Below are positions 1 through 9,800 of a stretch of 35,335 bases of DNA, piece after piece. The stretch covers positions 1-35,335 of the forward strand of contig CANJNZ010000047.1 in the NCBI GenBank assembly GCA_947476045.1, in the 5' to 3' direction. Positions within the stretch are counted from its first letter, which is position 1. Every line of letters starts with the position of its first letter. The position numbers and the translations under genes are program-made. Origin of the DNA: Chthoniobacteraceae bacterium (GTDB taxonomy: Bacteria > Verrucomicrobiota > Verrucomicrobiia > Chthoniobacterales > Chthoniobacteraceae). The notes below the pieces were generated by a model that was not told where the DNA came from, made no database searches, and saw nothing but the letters and a program-made list of their open reading frames with translations.

Positions 1-132
1 AAGGCCCACCTGCGCCAAGCCGCCCGCCGCACTTGGACTGGCTTGATCCGCGCCACCGCCTCAGCACTGGACACCTTCACCACAGCACACTGCCTCAATT
101 TCCTTCGCCATGCCCAGTATGCGACAGAATGA
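1..132 (+). CDS. IS630-type transposase, C-terminal fragment cut by window edge
   Basis: The first 43 codons are open from the window edge to a TGA at 130-132. The translation begins KAHLRQAARRTW and ends near DTFTTAHCLNFLRHAQYATE. It resembles the C-terminus of IS630-family DDE transposases, which typically end in a helix of the type LRKAAERT...LLDxFTPxECANYFxxAGY. The catalytic DDE residues would lie outside the window, so activity cannot be judged. The gene converges on the porin gene with only 12 bp between the two stop codons; the porin C-terminus is intact, so the element did not disrupt it. I could not locate a terminal inverted repeat. The family call rests on a short stretch and is moderately secure. 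Confidence 0.6.
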   Translation, partial: KAHLRQAARRTWTGLIRATASALDTFTTAHCLNFLRHAQYATE

Positions 133-144
133 ATAGAAAATGCT

Positions 145-1293
145 CTAGAAGCTGAGACGCACGCCGGTCGTCCATGACCAGCCGTCGTATTTGCCTCCGT
201 CGTTGGCGCTGTCGTCCATCATGGTGTAGCTGAATCCAGTTTGGACCTTCAGCTTGTGGCCATAGATGTAGTAGTTTAGGCCGGCATAGAATTCCTGATA
301 CTGGTCGCCTTTGCCGCTGGTCATCACGTTTTCGTAGCGACCGAGGCGGATGCCGTTCGGATCTTCGCTTTCCATGTAGGTGTAGCGTGCAACGATTTGG
401 AGTTCCTTGGTGATGTTATACCAAGGCATGATGACGAAGCCCCACACATCGCTCTGACTTCCATAGCCGGTGCCTGCTGCGAGGTCTGTCGAAAAGCCCC
501 AGTTGTCCTGTGCAAACTGGAAGTTCAGCGAGCCGACGTTCTCGAAGGGACGGGTCGCATTGCTCTCAGCATTACGGTCGTTATATACGTAATCAGCACG
601 GAGGAGTGCCTTCTTCACGCCGAGTTGCTTGGCGAAGTCATAGCCAAGGCTCAGGAGACCAAAGTGGCCCTCGTCCATGTTGCCGAACTCTTTCGTGTAG
701 GTGCCGCCGGAGAAATAGCCGGCGTTGTATTGGAAAGCACCGACCTTACCGCTGAGGCTCACACCGCTGATGTATTCATTGGTAAACCACAGGTTGTTAG
801 AGAGACTGTTGCGGTCAATCGTGATGAGCTCGTTCGCGGAGGTGCCACCATCGAGAGTGAACTTCGCCGAGTGCTTACCGATGGTGATTTTCGCCGCTTC
901 GCAGAAAGTCCAGGCGATGTATGCGTCTGTCAGGCGCGAATACCACGGGTTGTCGAACTGAGGATCCAAATCGGTCTCAACGTGGAGATCCAGATTGTGG
1001 AAGAACTTCGCCTTCAAGCCGAGGCGCAGTCGGCGAACACGCCAGTCCGAGTCGGTGCCGAGGCCGGAGTCCACATTATAAACGTCGCCGTGAAAACGGC
1101 CCACGATGCGAAGCTCATTGAGAAAGGAGGAGTCGTCGTTTTTATACAGCGTGGGGTAGCTCCACATTCTGTCATAGATGGATTCTTCTTTTACAGTCTC
1201 CTTCGAGGAGGCTTTCGCTGGAGCGCTGGTTTGGCCAGCGAGCACCGTGGAAGCGGCGACTGTCAGTGCAAGTGTCAGGGTTTGTTTGAACAT
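145..1293 (-). CDS. Phosphate-selective porin O/P-like outer-membrane protein
   Basis: A 382-residue outer-membrane beta-barrel predicted to form a porin for anions or small solutes. The ATG at 1293 gives a clean signal peptide (MFKQTLTLALTVAAS, cleavage near VLAG/QTSA at about residues 19-20); an upstream in-frame start would add 31 residues without a signal and is rejected. The segment WRVRRLRLGLKAKFF (84-98) is typical of the start of the OprO/OprP family barrel, and the rest alternates short amphipathic strands with loops rich in Asn, Gly and aromatics. The protein ends in Phe (GVRLSF), as expected for BAM-dependent barrel insertion. No Shine-Dalgarno sequence and no clear Pho box are visible upstream, so phosphate specificity is not supported. 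It is transcribed away from secA, with a 197-bp gap. Family certain, substrate unknown. Confidence 0.85.
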   Translation of the reverse strand: MFKQTLTLALTVAASTVLAGQTSAPAKASSKETVKEESIYDRMWSYPTLYKNDDSSFLNELRIVGRFHGDVYNVDSGLGTDSDWRVRRLRLGLKAKFFHNLDLHVETDLDPQFDNPWYSRLTDAYIAWTFCEAAKITIGKHSAKFTLDGGTSANELITIDRNSLSNNLWFTNEYISGVSLSGKVGAFQYNAGYFSGGTYTKEFGNMDEGHFGLLSLGYDFAKQLGVKKALLRADYVYNDRNAESNATRPFENVGSLNFQFAQDNWGFSTDLAAGTGYGSQSDVWGFVIMPWYNITKELQIVARYTYMESEDPNGIRLGRYENVMTSGKGDQYQEFYAGLNYYIYGHKLKVQTGFSYTMMDDSANDGGKYDGWSWTTGVRLSF

Positions 1294-1490
1294 GATGATT
1301 GTTGTGTGTGTAGGTGTGTTATCGCGTTGGCGATGACATGGAGATTTCGCGACCAATGTTACAGTTTTATGGCAGGAAAGTGCCAAAGGTGAAAATAAGA
1401 CGACGAATTGCGCAGTTCTGTGTCGTTCTTGTGCGGATTACGACGTTCCGCTCTTTGCTGTCCCTATAAAAAAACTCTCACTCTCCCCTA

Positions 1491-4445
1491 CTATCCTGCC
1501 CGACCGCAGCAGTCTTTGAACTTTTTGCCGCTGCCGCAGGGGCAGGGTTCGTTGCGCCCGACTTTGGGGGCTTCGCGGCGGACGGGTTCGATTTTCACGT
1601 CGTCCTCGGGTTGCGACTCGGCGGGCGCTTCTGGCGATGACATCCCGGCGGTGATGGCGCTTTCATCCGGCGCGCTGAGGAATTGCGGCAGGTTCGCGAG
1701 GAATTGCTCGAAGGCCATGATGTTCGAGGTGCTGCGGAAGAGGTTGTGCAGCACTTCGTCTTTGATGCTGCCCATGAGGACTTCGAACATTTTGAAGGCC
1801 TCTTGTTTGTATTCGATGAGCGGGTCTTTCTGGCCGTAAGCGCGCAGATAGACGCCCTCGCGGAGGCCGTCCATGGCGTAAAGGTGCTCCTGCCACAGCT
1901 TGTCAATCGCGGTGAGCATGATGTAGCGCTCGAGGCCTTTGATGGCGTCGGTGACTTCGTGCTGGCTCTTGAGTTCGTAGGCTTTTTTGACGCGCTCGGT
2001 GAGGATGTTGGCGGCATCTTCGAGGTTCTTTCCAGTGAGCGCGGCTTTGTCGAGCGCGATGGGGAAAGTGACATTCGCCCAAGCGAGGAGGGCGTCAATC
2101 TGCGGGTCTTCGCCAGCGGGGAAGAACTCTTCGCATTTCTCGGGGATGCGGTCTTCCACCACGTCGTAAATGAGTGTGCGCGGTTCGTCGGTGGTGATGG
2201 ATTCGTTGCGCAGGCCATAGACGACTTCGCGCTGGCGGTTCATCACATCGTCGAAATCGAGCGTGCGTTTGCGGATGAGATAGTTCCGGCTTTCGACGCG
2301 CTTTTGTGCCGTCTCGACGGAGCGGTTCAGCCACGGATGTTCGAGCGCCTCGCCTTCCTTCATGCCGAAGCGATCCATGAGTTTCGTCATGCGCTCGGCG
2401 GCGCCGAAATTGCGCATGAGGTCGTCTTCAAACGAAACGAAGAAGCGAGAAAAGCCGGGGTCGCCCTGACGTGCGCAACGACCGCGCAACTGGCGATCAA
2501 TGCGACGTGATTCGTGGCGCTCGGTGCCGAGCACGTAGAGGCCGCCAGCGGCGGCGACGCCTTCGCCGAGTTTGATGTCGGTGCCGCGTCCGGCCATGTT
2601 CGTGGAAATGGTGACCGCGTTCTTTTGCCCAGCGCGTGAGATAACTTCGGCCTCGTCCTGATTCTGGCGGGCGTTGAGGACGGTGTGCGGGATTTTCGCA
2701 CGCTGCAACATGCGCGAGACCAACTCCGACGCCTCGACGCTCGCAGTTCCTACGAGCACGGGCTGCCCCTTGGCGTGCGCCTCGGTGACTTCCTGCACGA
2801 CCGCGCTGTATTTTTCGCGGCGTGTTTTGAAAATGAGATCGTTGCCGTCCTTGCGAACGCACGGGCGGTTCGCGGGAATGACTGCGACTTCGAGTTTGTA
2901 GATGTCGCTGAATTCGTTCGCCTCAGTTTCGGCGGTGCCCGTCATGCCGCTGAGTTTGCGGTAAAGGCGGAAGTAATTCTGCACCGTGATCGTCGCGAGC
3001 GTTTGCGTCTCCTTGTCAATCTGCACGCCTTCCTTCGCCTCGACGGCCTGGTGAAGTCCGTCGCTCCAGCGGCGGCCCTGCATCGAGCGCCCGGTGTTTT
3101 CGTCCACGATGACGACCTTGCCCTCTTCGACGATGTAATGAACGTCCTTCTCGTAGAGGCAGTATGCGCGGAGGAGTTGCGAGATATTGTGGATGCGCTC
3201 GCTCTGGAGATTCATGTGCTCCTGCGCCTTCGCCTTCGTTTCCACCTTCTGCGCGTCGGTGAATTCGTTGTTTTGATCGAGCAGTGCGAACTGCGTGATC
3301 AAGTCGGGCAGCACGAACGCGTCCGGTTCGCCGGGCGACATATACTGGCGGCCCTGCTCGGTGAGGTCGGCTTCGTGGGCGCGCTGATCGATCGTGAAAA
3401 AGAGATCTTCCTTCAACCGCCACATCTCCTCTTTCCGCACGTCGGTGTAGAAAGAGAGTTCCATCTTCTCGATGGCGCGACGCTTTTCCGGATCTTCCAT
3501 CGCGCGGAGGTAGCCTTTGTTGAGCGGATGTCCCCATTTCACTTTCACCATGACTCGCGCTGCGTCCTCCGCTTTCCCCTGCTCGAAAAGCTGGAGCGAT
3601 TCGCTGGCGAGACGATTGCAGAGCATCGTCTGCTTTTTGACGATCTGCTCGACGAGCGGTTTGTATTTATCGAACTGGTGCGTCGAGACCGTGACTGGGC
3701 CGCTGATGATGAGAGGCACGCGCGCTTCATCAATGAGGATGGAGTCCACCTCGTCCACGATGCCAAACCAGTGCCCGCGCTGGACCTGCTGTTCCTTGCT
3801 CGTGGCCATGCCGTTGTCGCGCAGGTAATCGAAGCCAAACTCCGAGTTCATGCCGTAGGTGATGTCGGCTTGATACTGCTCGCGGCGAAGGTCGGGATAC
3901 TGGTCGTGCTGGATAATGCCGACGGTGAGGCCGAGGAATTTGTAGAGCTGTCCCATCCACTCCGCGTCGCGGCGGGCGAGGTAGTCGTTCGTGGTGACGA
4001 GATGCGAGCCGCGTCCCGTGAGGCCGTTGAGGAAAAGCGGGAGCGTGGCGACGAGCGTCTTGCCCTCGCCGGTGCCCATCTCGGCGATCATGCCTTTGTG
4101 CAGGCAGTAGCCGCCGATGAGCTGCGTGTCGAAATGCACCATCGCCCATGTCATCGGCTGTCCACAGACATCGAACTGGTGTTTGCGCTCGGTGAGACGC
4201 CATGCGCCGTTTTTCGCCGCTGCGAATGCCTCGGGTAAAATCTCGTCGAGATACTTTTGCTGCTCGGCCCATTCGAGCTTCGAGAGATCGTCCTTCCACT
4301 TCGCGACCTTCGCGCGGAGTTGGTCGTCGCTGAGTGCGCGGAACTGCTGCTCCATCTCGTTGATTTTTGCGACCATGGGTCGCAGCGTCTTGACGAGGCG
4401 TGCGTTTTTGGAACCGAAGAGTTTTTTGAGAATCCAGCCGATCAT
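1491..4445 (-). CDS. secA: Preprotein translocase ATPase SecA
   Basis: The motor ATPase that drives unfolded preproteins through SecYEG at the inner membrane; 984 residues against about 900 in E. coli. Visible motifs are the Walker A MGTGEGKT (123-130), the DEVD box (231-234) followed by SILIDEAR, the helicase segment [15 protein letters not shown], and [14 protein letters not shown]. The C-terminus carries a SEC-C zinc motif CxCx8CC (Cys968, 970, 979, 980), which in other bacteria binds zinc and contacts SecB or phospholipid. The region after SILIDEAR (about residues 255-430) is much longer than in E. coli and rich in charged helices, as in SecA of Bacteroidetes and PVC bacteria. It is the last gene of a ridA-pyrE-secA cluster, 12 bp after pyrE. 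No clear hairpin terminator follows, only a T7 run in the minus-strand transcript. Confidence 0.97.
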   Translation of the reverse strand: MIGWILKKLFGSKNARLVKTLRPMVAKINEMEQQFRALSDDQLRAKVAKWKDDLSKLEWAEQQKYLDEILPEAFAAAKNGAWRLTERKHQFDVCGQPMTWAMVHFDTQLIGGYCLHKGMIAEMGTGEGKTLVATLPLFLNGLTGRGSHLVTTNDYLARRDAEWMGQLYKFLGLTVGIIQHDQYPDLRREQYQADITYGMNSEFGFDYLRDNGMATSKEQQVQRGHWFGIVDEVDSILIDEARVPLIISGPVTVSTHQFDKYKPLVEQIVKKQTMLCNRLASESLQLFEQGKAEDAARVMVKVKWGHPLNKGYLRAMEDPEKRRAIEKMELSFYTDVRKEEMWRLKEDLFFTIDQRAHEADLTEQGRQYMSPGEPDAFVLPDLITQFALLDQNNEFTDAQKVETKAKAQEHMNLQSERIHNISQLLRAYCLYEKDVHYIVEEGKVVIVDENTGRSMQGRRWSDGLHQAVEAKEGVQIDKETQTLATITVQNYFRLYRKLSGMTGTAETEANEFSDIYKLEVAVIPANRPCVRKDGNDLIFKTRREKYSAVVQEVTEAHAKGQPVLVGTASVEASELVSRMLQRAKIPHTVLNARQNQDEAEVISRAGQKNAVTISTNMAGRGTDIKLGEGVAAAGGLYVLGTERHESRRIDRQLRGRCARQGDPGFSRFFVSFEDDLMRNFGAAERMTKLMDRFGMKEGEALEHPWLNRSVETAQKRVESRNYLIRKRTLDFDDVMNRQREVVYGLRNESITTDEPRTLIYDVVEDRIPEKCEEFFPAGEDPQIDALLAWANVTFPIALDKAALTGKNLEDAANILTERVKKAYELKSQHEVTDAIKGLERYIMLTAIDKLWQEHLYAMDGLREGVYLRAYGQKDPLIEYKQEAFKMFEVLMGSIKDEVLHNLFRSTSNIMAFEQFLANLPQFLSAPDESAITAGMSSPEAPAESQPEDDVKIEPVRREAPKVGRNEPCPCGSGKKFKDCCGRAG

Positions 4446-4457
4446 TTTTAAAGAGTA

Positions 4458-5027
4458 TTATTTGCTGCCGGGCTTGTGCGCCGGGATTGCTGCGAGGTCC
4501 GCCGGCACTTTGTCCGGCTCGAAAGTTTCCACATTCAGTGCGATGAGCGACACGAACGGTGCGCCGAAATCCGGGCGATTGCCGCCGCTGCGATCCACGA
4601 GCGTCGCGATGGCCACCACTTCGCCGCCGCGCGAACGCACGATGTCCACCGTCTCCTGCACGCGACCGCCGCGCGTCACCACGTCCTCGGCGACGATGAA
4701 TTTTTGTCCGGGCCGAATCTCGAAATTGCGCCGTAACACGAGCTTGTCGTTTTCCTTCTCCGCGAAAATATGCGGCAGCCCGAGCGAACGCGCGACTTCA
4801 TGCCCGACGATGAGCCCGCCGAGCGCCGGCGAGATGACCGCCTCCGCGCCCACGCCGCGCAACTTCTCCGCCAGCGCCGCGCACACACGCGCCGCCACGG
4901 TTGTCTCCTTGAGCAACAGCGCGCATTGGAAAAACTGCCGGCTGTGCAGGCCCGAGCGCAGGACAAAGTGGCCGTCGAGCAGTGCGTTGGTTTGCCGGAA
5001 AAGGCTGAGGATTTCGTCTTGAGTCAT
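4458..5027 (-). CDS. pyrE: Orotate phosphoribosyltransferase
   Basis: Converts orotate and PRPP to orotidine 5'-phosphate in de novo pyrimidine synthesis; cytosolic. At 189 residues it has the normal length of the family. The type I PRPP-binding loop is at about residues 111-121 (IVAEDVVTRGG), the flexible catalytic loop with basic residues at 91-101 (KENDKLVLRR), and the N-terminal substrate region contains RSGLHSRQFFQ (25-34). SPALGGLIVGHEVAR (66-80) is also typical. It lies 4 bp after the ridA stop and 12 bp before secA, so co-transcription is likely. Linkage to ridA and secA is not a biochemical pathway; it probably only reflects shared expression. Confidence 0.95.
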   Translation of the reverse strand: MTQDEILSLFRQTNALLDGHFVLRSGLHSRQFFQCALLLKETTVAARVCAALAEKLRGVGAEAVISPALGGLIVGHEVARSLGLPHIFAEKENDKLVLRRNFEIRPGQKFIVAEDVVTRGGRVQETVDIVRSRGGEVVAIATLVDRSGGNRPDFGAPFVSLIALNVETFEPDKVPADLAAIPAHKPGSK

Positions 5028-5031
5028 CGCG

Positions 5032-5409
5032 TTATTTTGCAGCCGTCACTTCGATTTCCACCCGCGCGCCACGTGGCAACCCGGCGACGGCGACCGTCGA
5101 GCGCGCCGGAAACGGCTCCGTGAAATAGCGCGCATACACCGCGTTCATCGCGGCAAAATCATCCATCGTCGTCAGGAAGACCGTCGTCTTCACCACATCG
5201 GAAAAAGTCATCCCGTTCGCCGCCAGCACGCCGCGGATGTTCTCGCACACGCGCTCCGCCTGCGCCGCCACATCCGCGCCCACGATTTCCCCGGACACCG
5301 GATCGAGCGGAATCTGCCCGGCACAAAACAGCAAATTGCCGAACGCAACGGCCTGCGAATACGGGCCGACTGCCTTGGGTGCTGCATCAGTTGCGATGGT
5401 CTTTTTCAT
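5032..5409 (-). CDS. ridA: RidA family reactive enamine/imine deaminase
   Basis: A 125-residue YjgF/YER057c/UK114 protein. Family members form trimers and hydrolyse reactive 2-aminoacrylate-type enamines released by PLP enzymes, protecting them from damage. The sequence shows PYSQA (16-20), a core GNLLFCAGQIPLDP (24-37), and the active-site segment PARSTV with Arg103 (equivalent to the essential Arg of E. coli RidA), then VEIEV with the conserved Glu near 118-120. E. coli has Cys after ARS; here it is Thr, which is common. The ATG at 5409 is chosen because it gives the family's usual length; the open frame continues 62 codons upstream without family resemblance. A TTGACA-type promoter lies directly upstream. 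First gene of the ridA-pyrE-secA cluster. Confidence 0.93.
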   Translation of the reverse strand: MKKTIATDAAPKAVGPYSQAVAFGNLLFCAGQIPLDPVSGEIVGADVAAQAERVCENIRGVLAANGMTFSDVVKTTVFLTTMDDFAAMNAVYARYFTEPFPARSTVAVAGLPRGARVEIEVTAAK

Positions 5410-5422
5410 CAAAAGGGGCGCG

Positions 5423-5450
5423 AAGCTATCAGGGGAAGACAACCTGTCAA
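5423..5450 (-). promoter_or_regulatory. Candidate sigma-70-type promoter for ridA-pyrE-secA
   Basis: On the minus strand there is a perfect -35 box TTGACA (5450-5445), a 16-bp spacer, and a weaker -10 box TAGCTT (5428-5423). Transcription would begin near 5416, leaving only about 6-8 nt before the ridA ATG at 5409, so the transcript would be nearly leaderless. The -35 match is strong, the -10 match is partial; no experimental support. Confidence 0.4.
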
Positions 5451-5605
5451 TCCACACGCCCGCTGGCGCAGCTTGCTGAAATGATTGCTGGCGTCTCGTC
5501 CTGTTGAAAATTTTCACCGCCCGTAAAGGCATCGTCCAGCGGGTAAAATTCGACTGAATATCCACGAGGGGTGACTTTCCTTTTCTGAGGACCAATGAAG
5601 CGGAC

Positions 5606-6730
5606 CTAAACAGGAGCTAGCTGACCGCGGAATATCCAAAGCAGCGCCTTCAGACCCAGTTCTGGGATGTTGAAAGGTTTTCCAACAAAGTCATTTCCAC
5701 CGCTCAGACTGGCTTGCGCCTTGTTCTGGAAAGAAGCCATGCCCGTGAGGAACACGATGGGCGTATTTTTGTGCGCATCGAGGGCGCGGATTCTACTGCA
5801 GAGATCAAACCCGGTCATTTCCGGTAAACCTACATCGACAAAAATAAGATCGCTTCCTTGCCCGTTGAGTTTTTCGAGCGCGCCGGTCGGCGTTTCATAA
5901 CACTCGTTTTTAAGCCCGGCGAGTTGCATGGCCGCTGTGATGAATTGGAGAGCGCTTGCCTCATCGTCCACCACCACGATGCGGGCAGTGGCGGGGTCCT
6001 TGGTCCGGCACATCGTTTCGGGCTTGCTGAGAGTTCCCAGAAAATCAATCGTCTGGCCGATCGTTCGGAGCGTGGATGCATTAAGTTGCTCCGGAATTTC
6101 ATTCAAATCGCACATCATTAAATCGAAAGAGGCTGTAATTTGAGCCAGTGGCTTGTGCTGAATCAGCACCGACTTTTCAGCAAAAGCATGAACAAGCGCC
6201 CACAATGTGCGCAGCATTGCCGCATCGGGAACCGCAGCAACAAGGCCTGGCAGGCAGTGGCGCATTTGATTGAGGCACTCCGACGTTCCTTCCAACACCA
6301 TACCCAACCATGTCTTATCGGGTTCATAAAGTGGCGTATCCAACGAATCACCGAGCCCCGGCTGACCGAGCGCAATCTTGACTGCATCGATGACAGAGGC
6401 CACCGGACTAATCCCTCGGGAGATTACCTTGGTCGCGCCTGCCTGAAGCGCCGAGGCACCGAGTTGCGTCAGCACTGTAGGGAAAACAAGCACAGGCAAT
6501 TCTTTGGTCGCCGGTTCCTGGCGCAGCGAATTGATGAGTTCAATGCTGTTGCACGTAGGTAAAACCAGATCCATGATCACCACATCCGGCTTCTTGCTCT
6601 CGATGAGTTTCGGCACTTGCTCGTAATTGCGCGTGCTATCAACGGCAAACCCGCTGCCCTCGAGTTTTTCCCGGTAAAGATTACTGAGAAGGCGATCGTC
6701 GTGAATGATTAAAATGCGTTTGTTGCTCAT
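5606..6730 (-). CDS. Double-receiver response regulator without output domain
   Basis: A 374-residue cytosolic signalling protein with two CheY-like receiver (REC) domains joined by a helical linker (about 130-245). REC1 (4-122) has the acidic pair D11/D12 and phospho-acceptor D54 (VIMDLVLP), but the usual conserved Lys of the KP motif is replaced: ATKVISRG has Arg-Gly. REC2 (249-370) is canonical with D255/D256, D299 (FVDVGLP), T329 and K351 (VGKPF). There is no DNA-binding, GGDEF or kinase domain. The linker could be an Hpt-like or dimerisation helix bundle but shows no obvious phospho-His motif. No histidine kinase gene is in the window, so its partner is unknown. It may act as a phosphate sink or relay. 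Transcribed alone, 196 bp upstream of ridA. Confidence 0.85.
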   Translation of the reverse strand: MSNKRILIIHDDRLLSNLYREKLEGSGFAVDSTRNYEQVPKLIESKKPDVVIMDLVLPTCNSIELINSLRQEPATKELPVLVFPTVLTQLGASALQAGATKVISRGISPVASVIDAVKIALGQPGLGDSLDTPLYEPDKTWLGMVLEGTSECLNQMRHCLPGLVAAVPDAAMLRTLWALVHAFAEKSVLIQHKPLAQITASFDLMMCDLNEIPEQLNASTLRTIGQTIDFLGTLSKPETMCRTKDPATARIVVVDDEASALQFITAAMQLAGLKNECYETPTGALEKLNGQGSDLIFVDVGLPEMTGFDLCSRIRALDAHKNTPIVFLTGMASFQNKAQASLSGGNDFVGKPFNIPELGLKALLWIFRGQLAPV

Positions 6731-6838
6731 GCCGTGGGCTGATTGATGTCCCTCTGAGACCGCAAAGACTGTGCCGCACCGCCCGCTGATTTTAAAAGAC
6801 CACGAAATTCGCCGCGCCCTCCTTGCCCGCCGGGGATT

Positions 6839-9800
6839 TTAAACCCTGCGCCGCCGCACTCCGAGCAGCAGGCCGAGGCCACCGAGCAGTGACATCGCCA
6901 CGCCAGGTTCGGGGATCGCCATCAAAGTCAGTGTAACCTCTGAAACCCCGCCAGTGCCATCGTAGGATATCCGATAGGTAAATCCCGAGGGCGCTATAAA
7001 AGTCTGATCGTCATTCATCCCGACAAATACATTGTTCCCGGGTCCTGTGCTCGTCCAACCTCCGTCGGCATAGTCGATGATCGTCAATGGTGTTCCAATA
7101 TAGGGAGTTGCTACCGCTACCGCATCAGACACACTCACTGACAAGTTCAGCACTGCACCACTGGAAATAGTGAGAATGCCGGTTCCCGTGAGATTGAGAA
7201 GGTCTTTGGCAGGTATGTCGTAATCAAACTGAATGTTCAGGGCGGAAGTTCCACTGAAGCTGACGTTGCCGTTGACGGTCAAATCGCCAATGGCGCTGGG
7301 CGCGCTGGGATCGCCGGGTGCAATGACTCCGCCGTTTACTGTCACACTCCCAGTTGTTCCAGTGCCACCGAGCGTGCCGCCGCTGTTCACCACCGTGCTG
7401 CCGGAGAGTGTGCCTTTCGCTATCAGCGTTGACGCGCTATTCACCGTGGTTGCTCCCGCAATCGTCCCGATTAGCAAAATGGTGCTGCCGTTGTTCGCCG
7501 TCACCGTGCCTGTGAGTGTGCCGCTCACCGTAAGCGAGGCGGCGTTTACTGTCGTATTGCTGGTGACGGAACCACTGAGCAGCAAGGAACCCTCATTCAC
7601 GGCTGTCGGCCCGGTGTAGGTGTTAATGGCAGAAAGCGTGAGTGTGTTCGCCCCGAGTTTGGTCAGGGCGCGTGTGGCGGTTGTGAGGGCGTTCGTTTGG
7701 TCGAAGTCGCCCGCCGTGGTGTCTATGGCCACGCCTGATACGGGATCCATGGTGAAACCACTCAAAGTGTTGTTGAAAAGATTGCTAACGTCGTTCGCGC
7801 TGTAAAAACCGGCACCACCCACGCCCAGACCAATGGTGCCCGACGCGCCAGCAGTGACTGCACTGCCGCCCGACCTTGCGGCGGTGTTTTTGAAAAGCAG
7901 AGTTCCAGCATTTACCTGAGTGGCTCCCGTGTAAGTGTTGGCACCCGAGAGAGTCCACATACCTGTGCCGTCCTTGGTCAAAGTGCCTGTGCCTGTGGTG
8001 ATCGTGCCGCTCACCAGACCATTGCTCAATCCGCCGAGGGTCAGATTCTGATTACTCGCTGTGATGCTGTTGCTGGCACTCAGTGTCAAAGTTCCAGCAT
8101 CCGAGTTGATCCGCGAGGACGAGGCGAGAGTGACCGTTGCACCCCATGTGTTGGCGCCGCTGATATTGCGCAACGCGCCCCCGCTGCTGATCCCTGTGCC
8201 GTTCAGCGTCAACACCTCGGTTCCAATTGTCATCCCTGTGCCATGCTGTAATTCCAGCGCTGCTCCAAGATGCACCGTCGTGCCAGACGAAACGCCGGCA
8301 AACCCACTGCCCAACCCGGCACCATTTCGGACACTCAATACTCCCGAATTCACCATCGTCATGCCAGTGTAGGTATTTGTGCCGTTGAGCGCGACCAAGC
8401 CCACTGTAGCCAGATTTGACGCCGAAGCATTATTGGCAATTACTGCGTTGATCGTAATCGCATTCGCGGTGCTGAAGTTATTCAGAAAGAGCGTCCCCCC
8501 CGCTGTGGCCGCCATTGTAGTTCCATCGCCCGCCGCCACACCGACGGTGAGTGCCTGTCTGCCGCTTCCGATCATGATGCCATTGGCCGCCAGTGTCTTG
8601 CCCGCCGTATCCACCGTCCCGGCGAAATTCGCATTGTTCTGCAAAAGCGTATTGACCGTGGTCGTCGCAGCTCCGAGTGCGATATTTCCAGCGCTTCCAT
8701 CACCGAACAGGCGCACGTTGGTGGTCGCGGCATTCGTGATGATGTCGTTCCTTACATTGATGTCGGTGTAGCTGGCATATGCCGTGACCGGTCCATCTGC
8801 TACGTTGGTAAAATTAATCGCCCAATCGTTCCCGGTCACCGTGGCCCAAGCTCCGAGAATGCCGTTGTTATTCGTCCTGTCGGTGTCCGCGATGCTGGCT
8901 GCGCCGAAGTTGAGCACCCCAAGGCCGGGCGTGATGGCATTCAGGCGCAGCACCGAAGTGCCACTCGTCCGCGTCACGCCGCTCAGTCCATCTGCAATCG
9001 TCGTCGAGGCTACTGCTTCATTATGGGAGCCTGCGCCATTTCTCATCTCCACAGTGCCGCCCGCAAAAGTAAGGATGCCCGCATCAGCAAGTTTGCTTCC
9101 CACCACCGTGTAGTCTAGTGCCAGTGTTCCCCGCGCCGCAGTCGTTCCCCCGCTGTAGGTGTTGTCGGCCGTGAGCACGAGTGTTCCTGCACCGGCTTTG
9201 GTGAGAGAGAATGCCCCACTGATCACTCCGCTCGCAGTGAGTATCTGGCTCGCGTCCGTCACCGTCCAAGTCTGCGCCGCCCCGAGTGCCACATTGGTGC
9301 TCAGCGCATGATTGCCAGAGAGACTCGCCACCGTTACCCCGCTCGTGGACGCAGTGGGCGTAATGGTCAGCGTATTGCCGCCGCCGATGCCAACCGCAGA
9401 GGTCGCGTTGCTCCCGAATGTCAGTGACTTGATCGTTGTATCCACGCCCAGCGTTGTGTTCGCAAAATTCGTCGCCCCGCTGGCGTTGAAAATCACGTCG
9501 GTAACACCCGACACCGGCACCCTGATAGGATTTGTGCCCGCACTGTCCTGGGTGAAATTATTCACATTGGCATTCCAGACTCCACTGGTGGTGCCTTTCC
9601 AGTAGGCAACGGTGGGGGGCGTCACCGGGACGATGGAGAAGCCATTGATGCTGCCACCGGTAATCGTCAATGGGCCGGTTTTATCAAGGTAGAGTCTAGT
9701 GTTCCCATTCGACGTAAACCCATCAATATTCGTGAACGATGTAGTGGTGGAATTGCCGTTCACATTATAGCCACCACCGCCGTAGATATAGATATCGTAG

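Noticed and set aside
1294-1490. Pho box upstream of the porin gene
   Set aside because: CTGTAAC and ATGTCAT strings occur but not with the 11-bp spacing of tandem PhoB half-sites.
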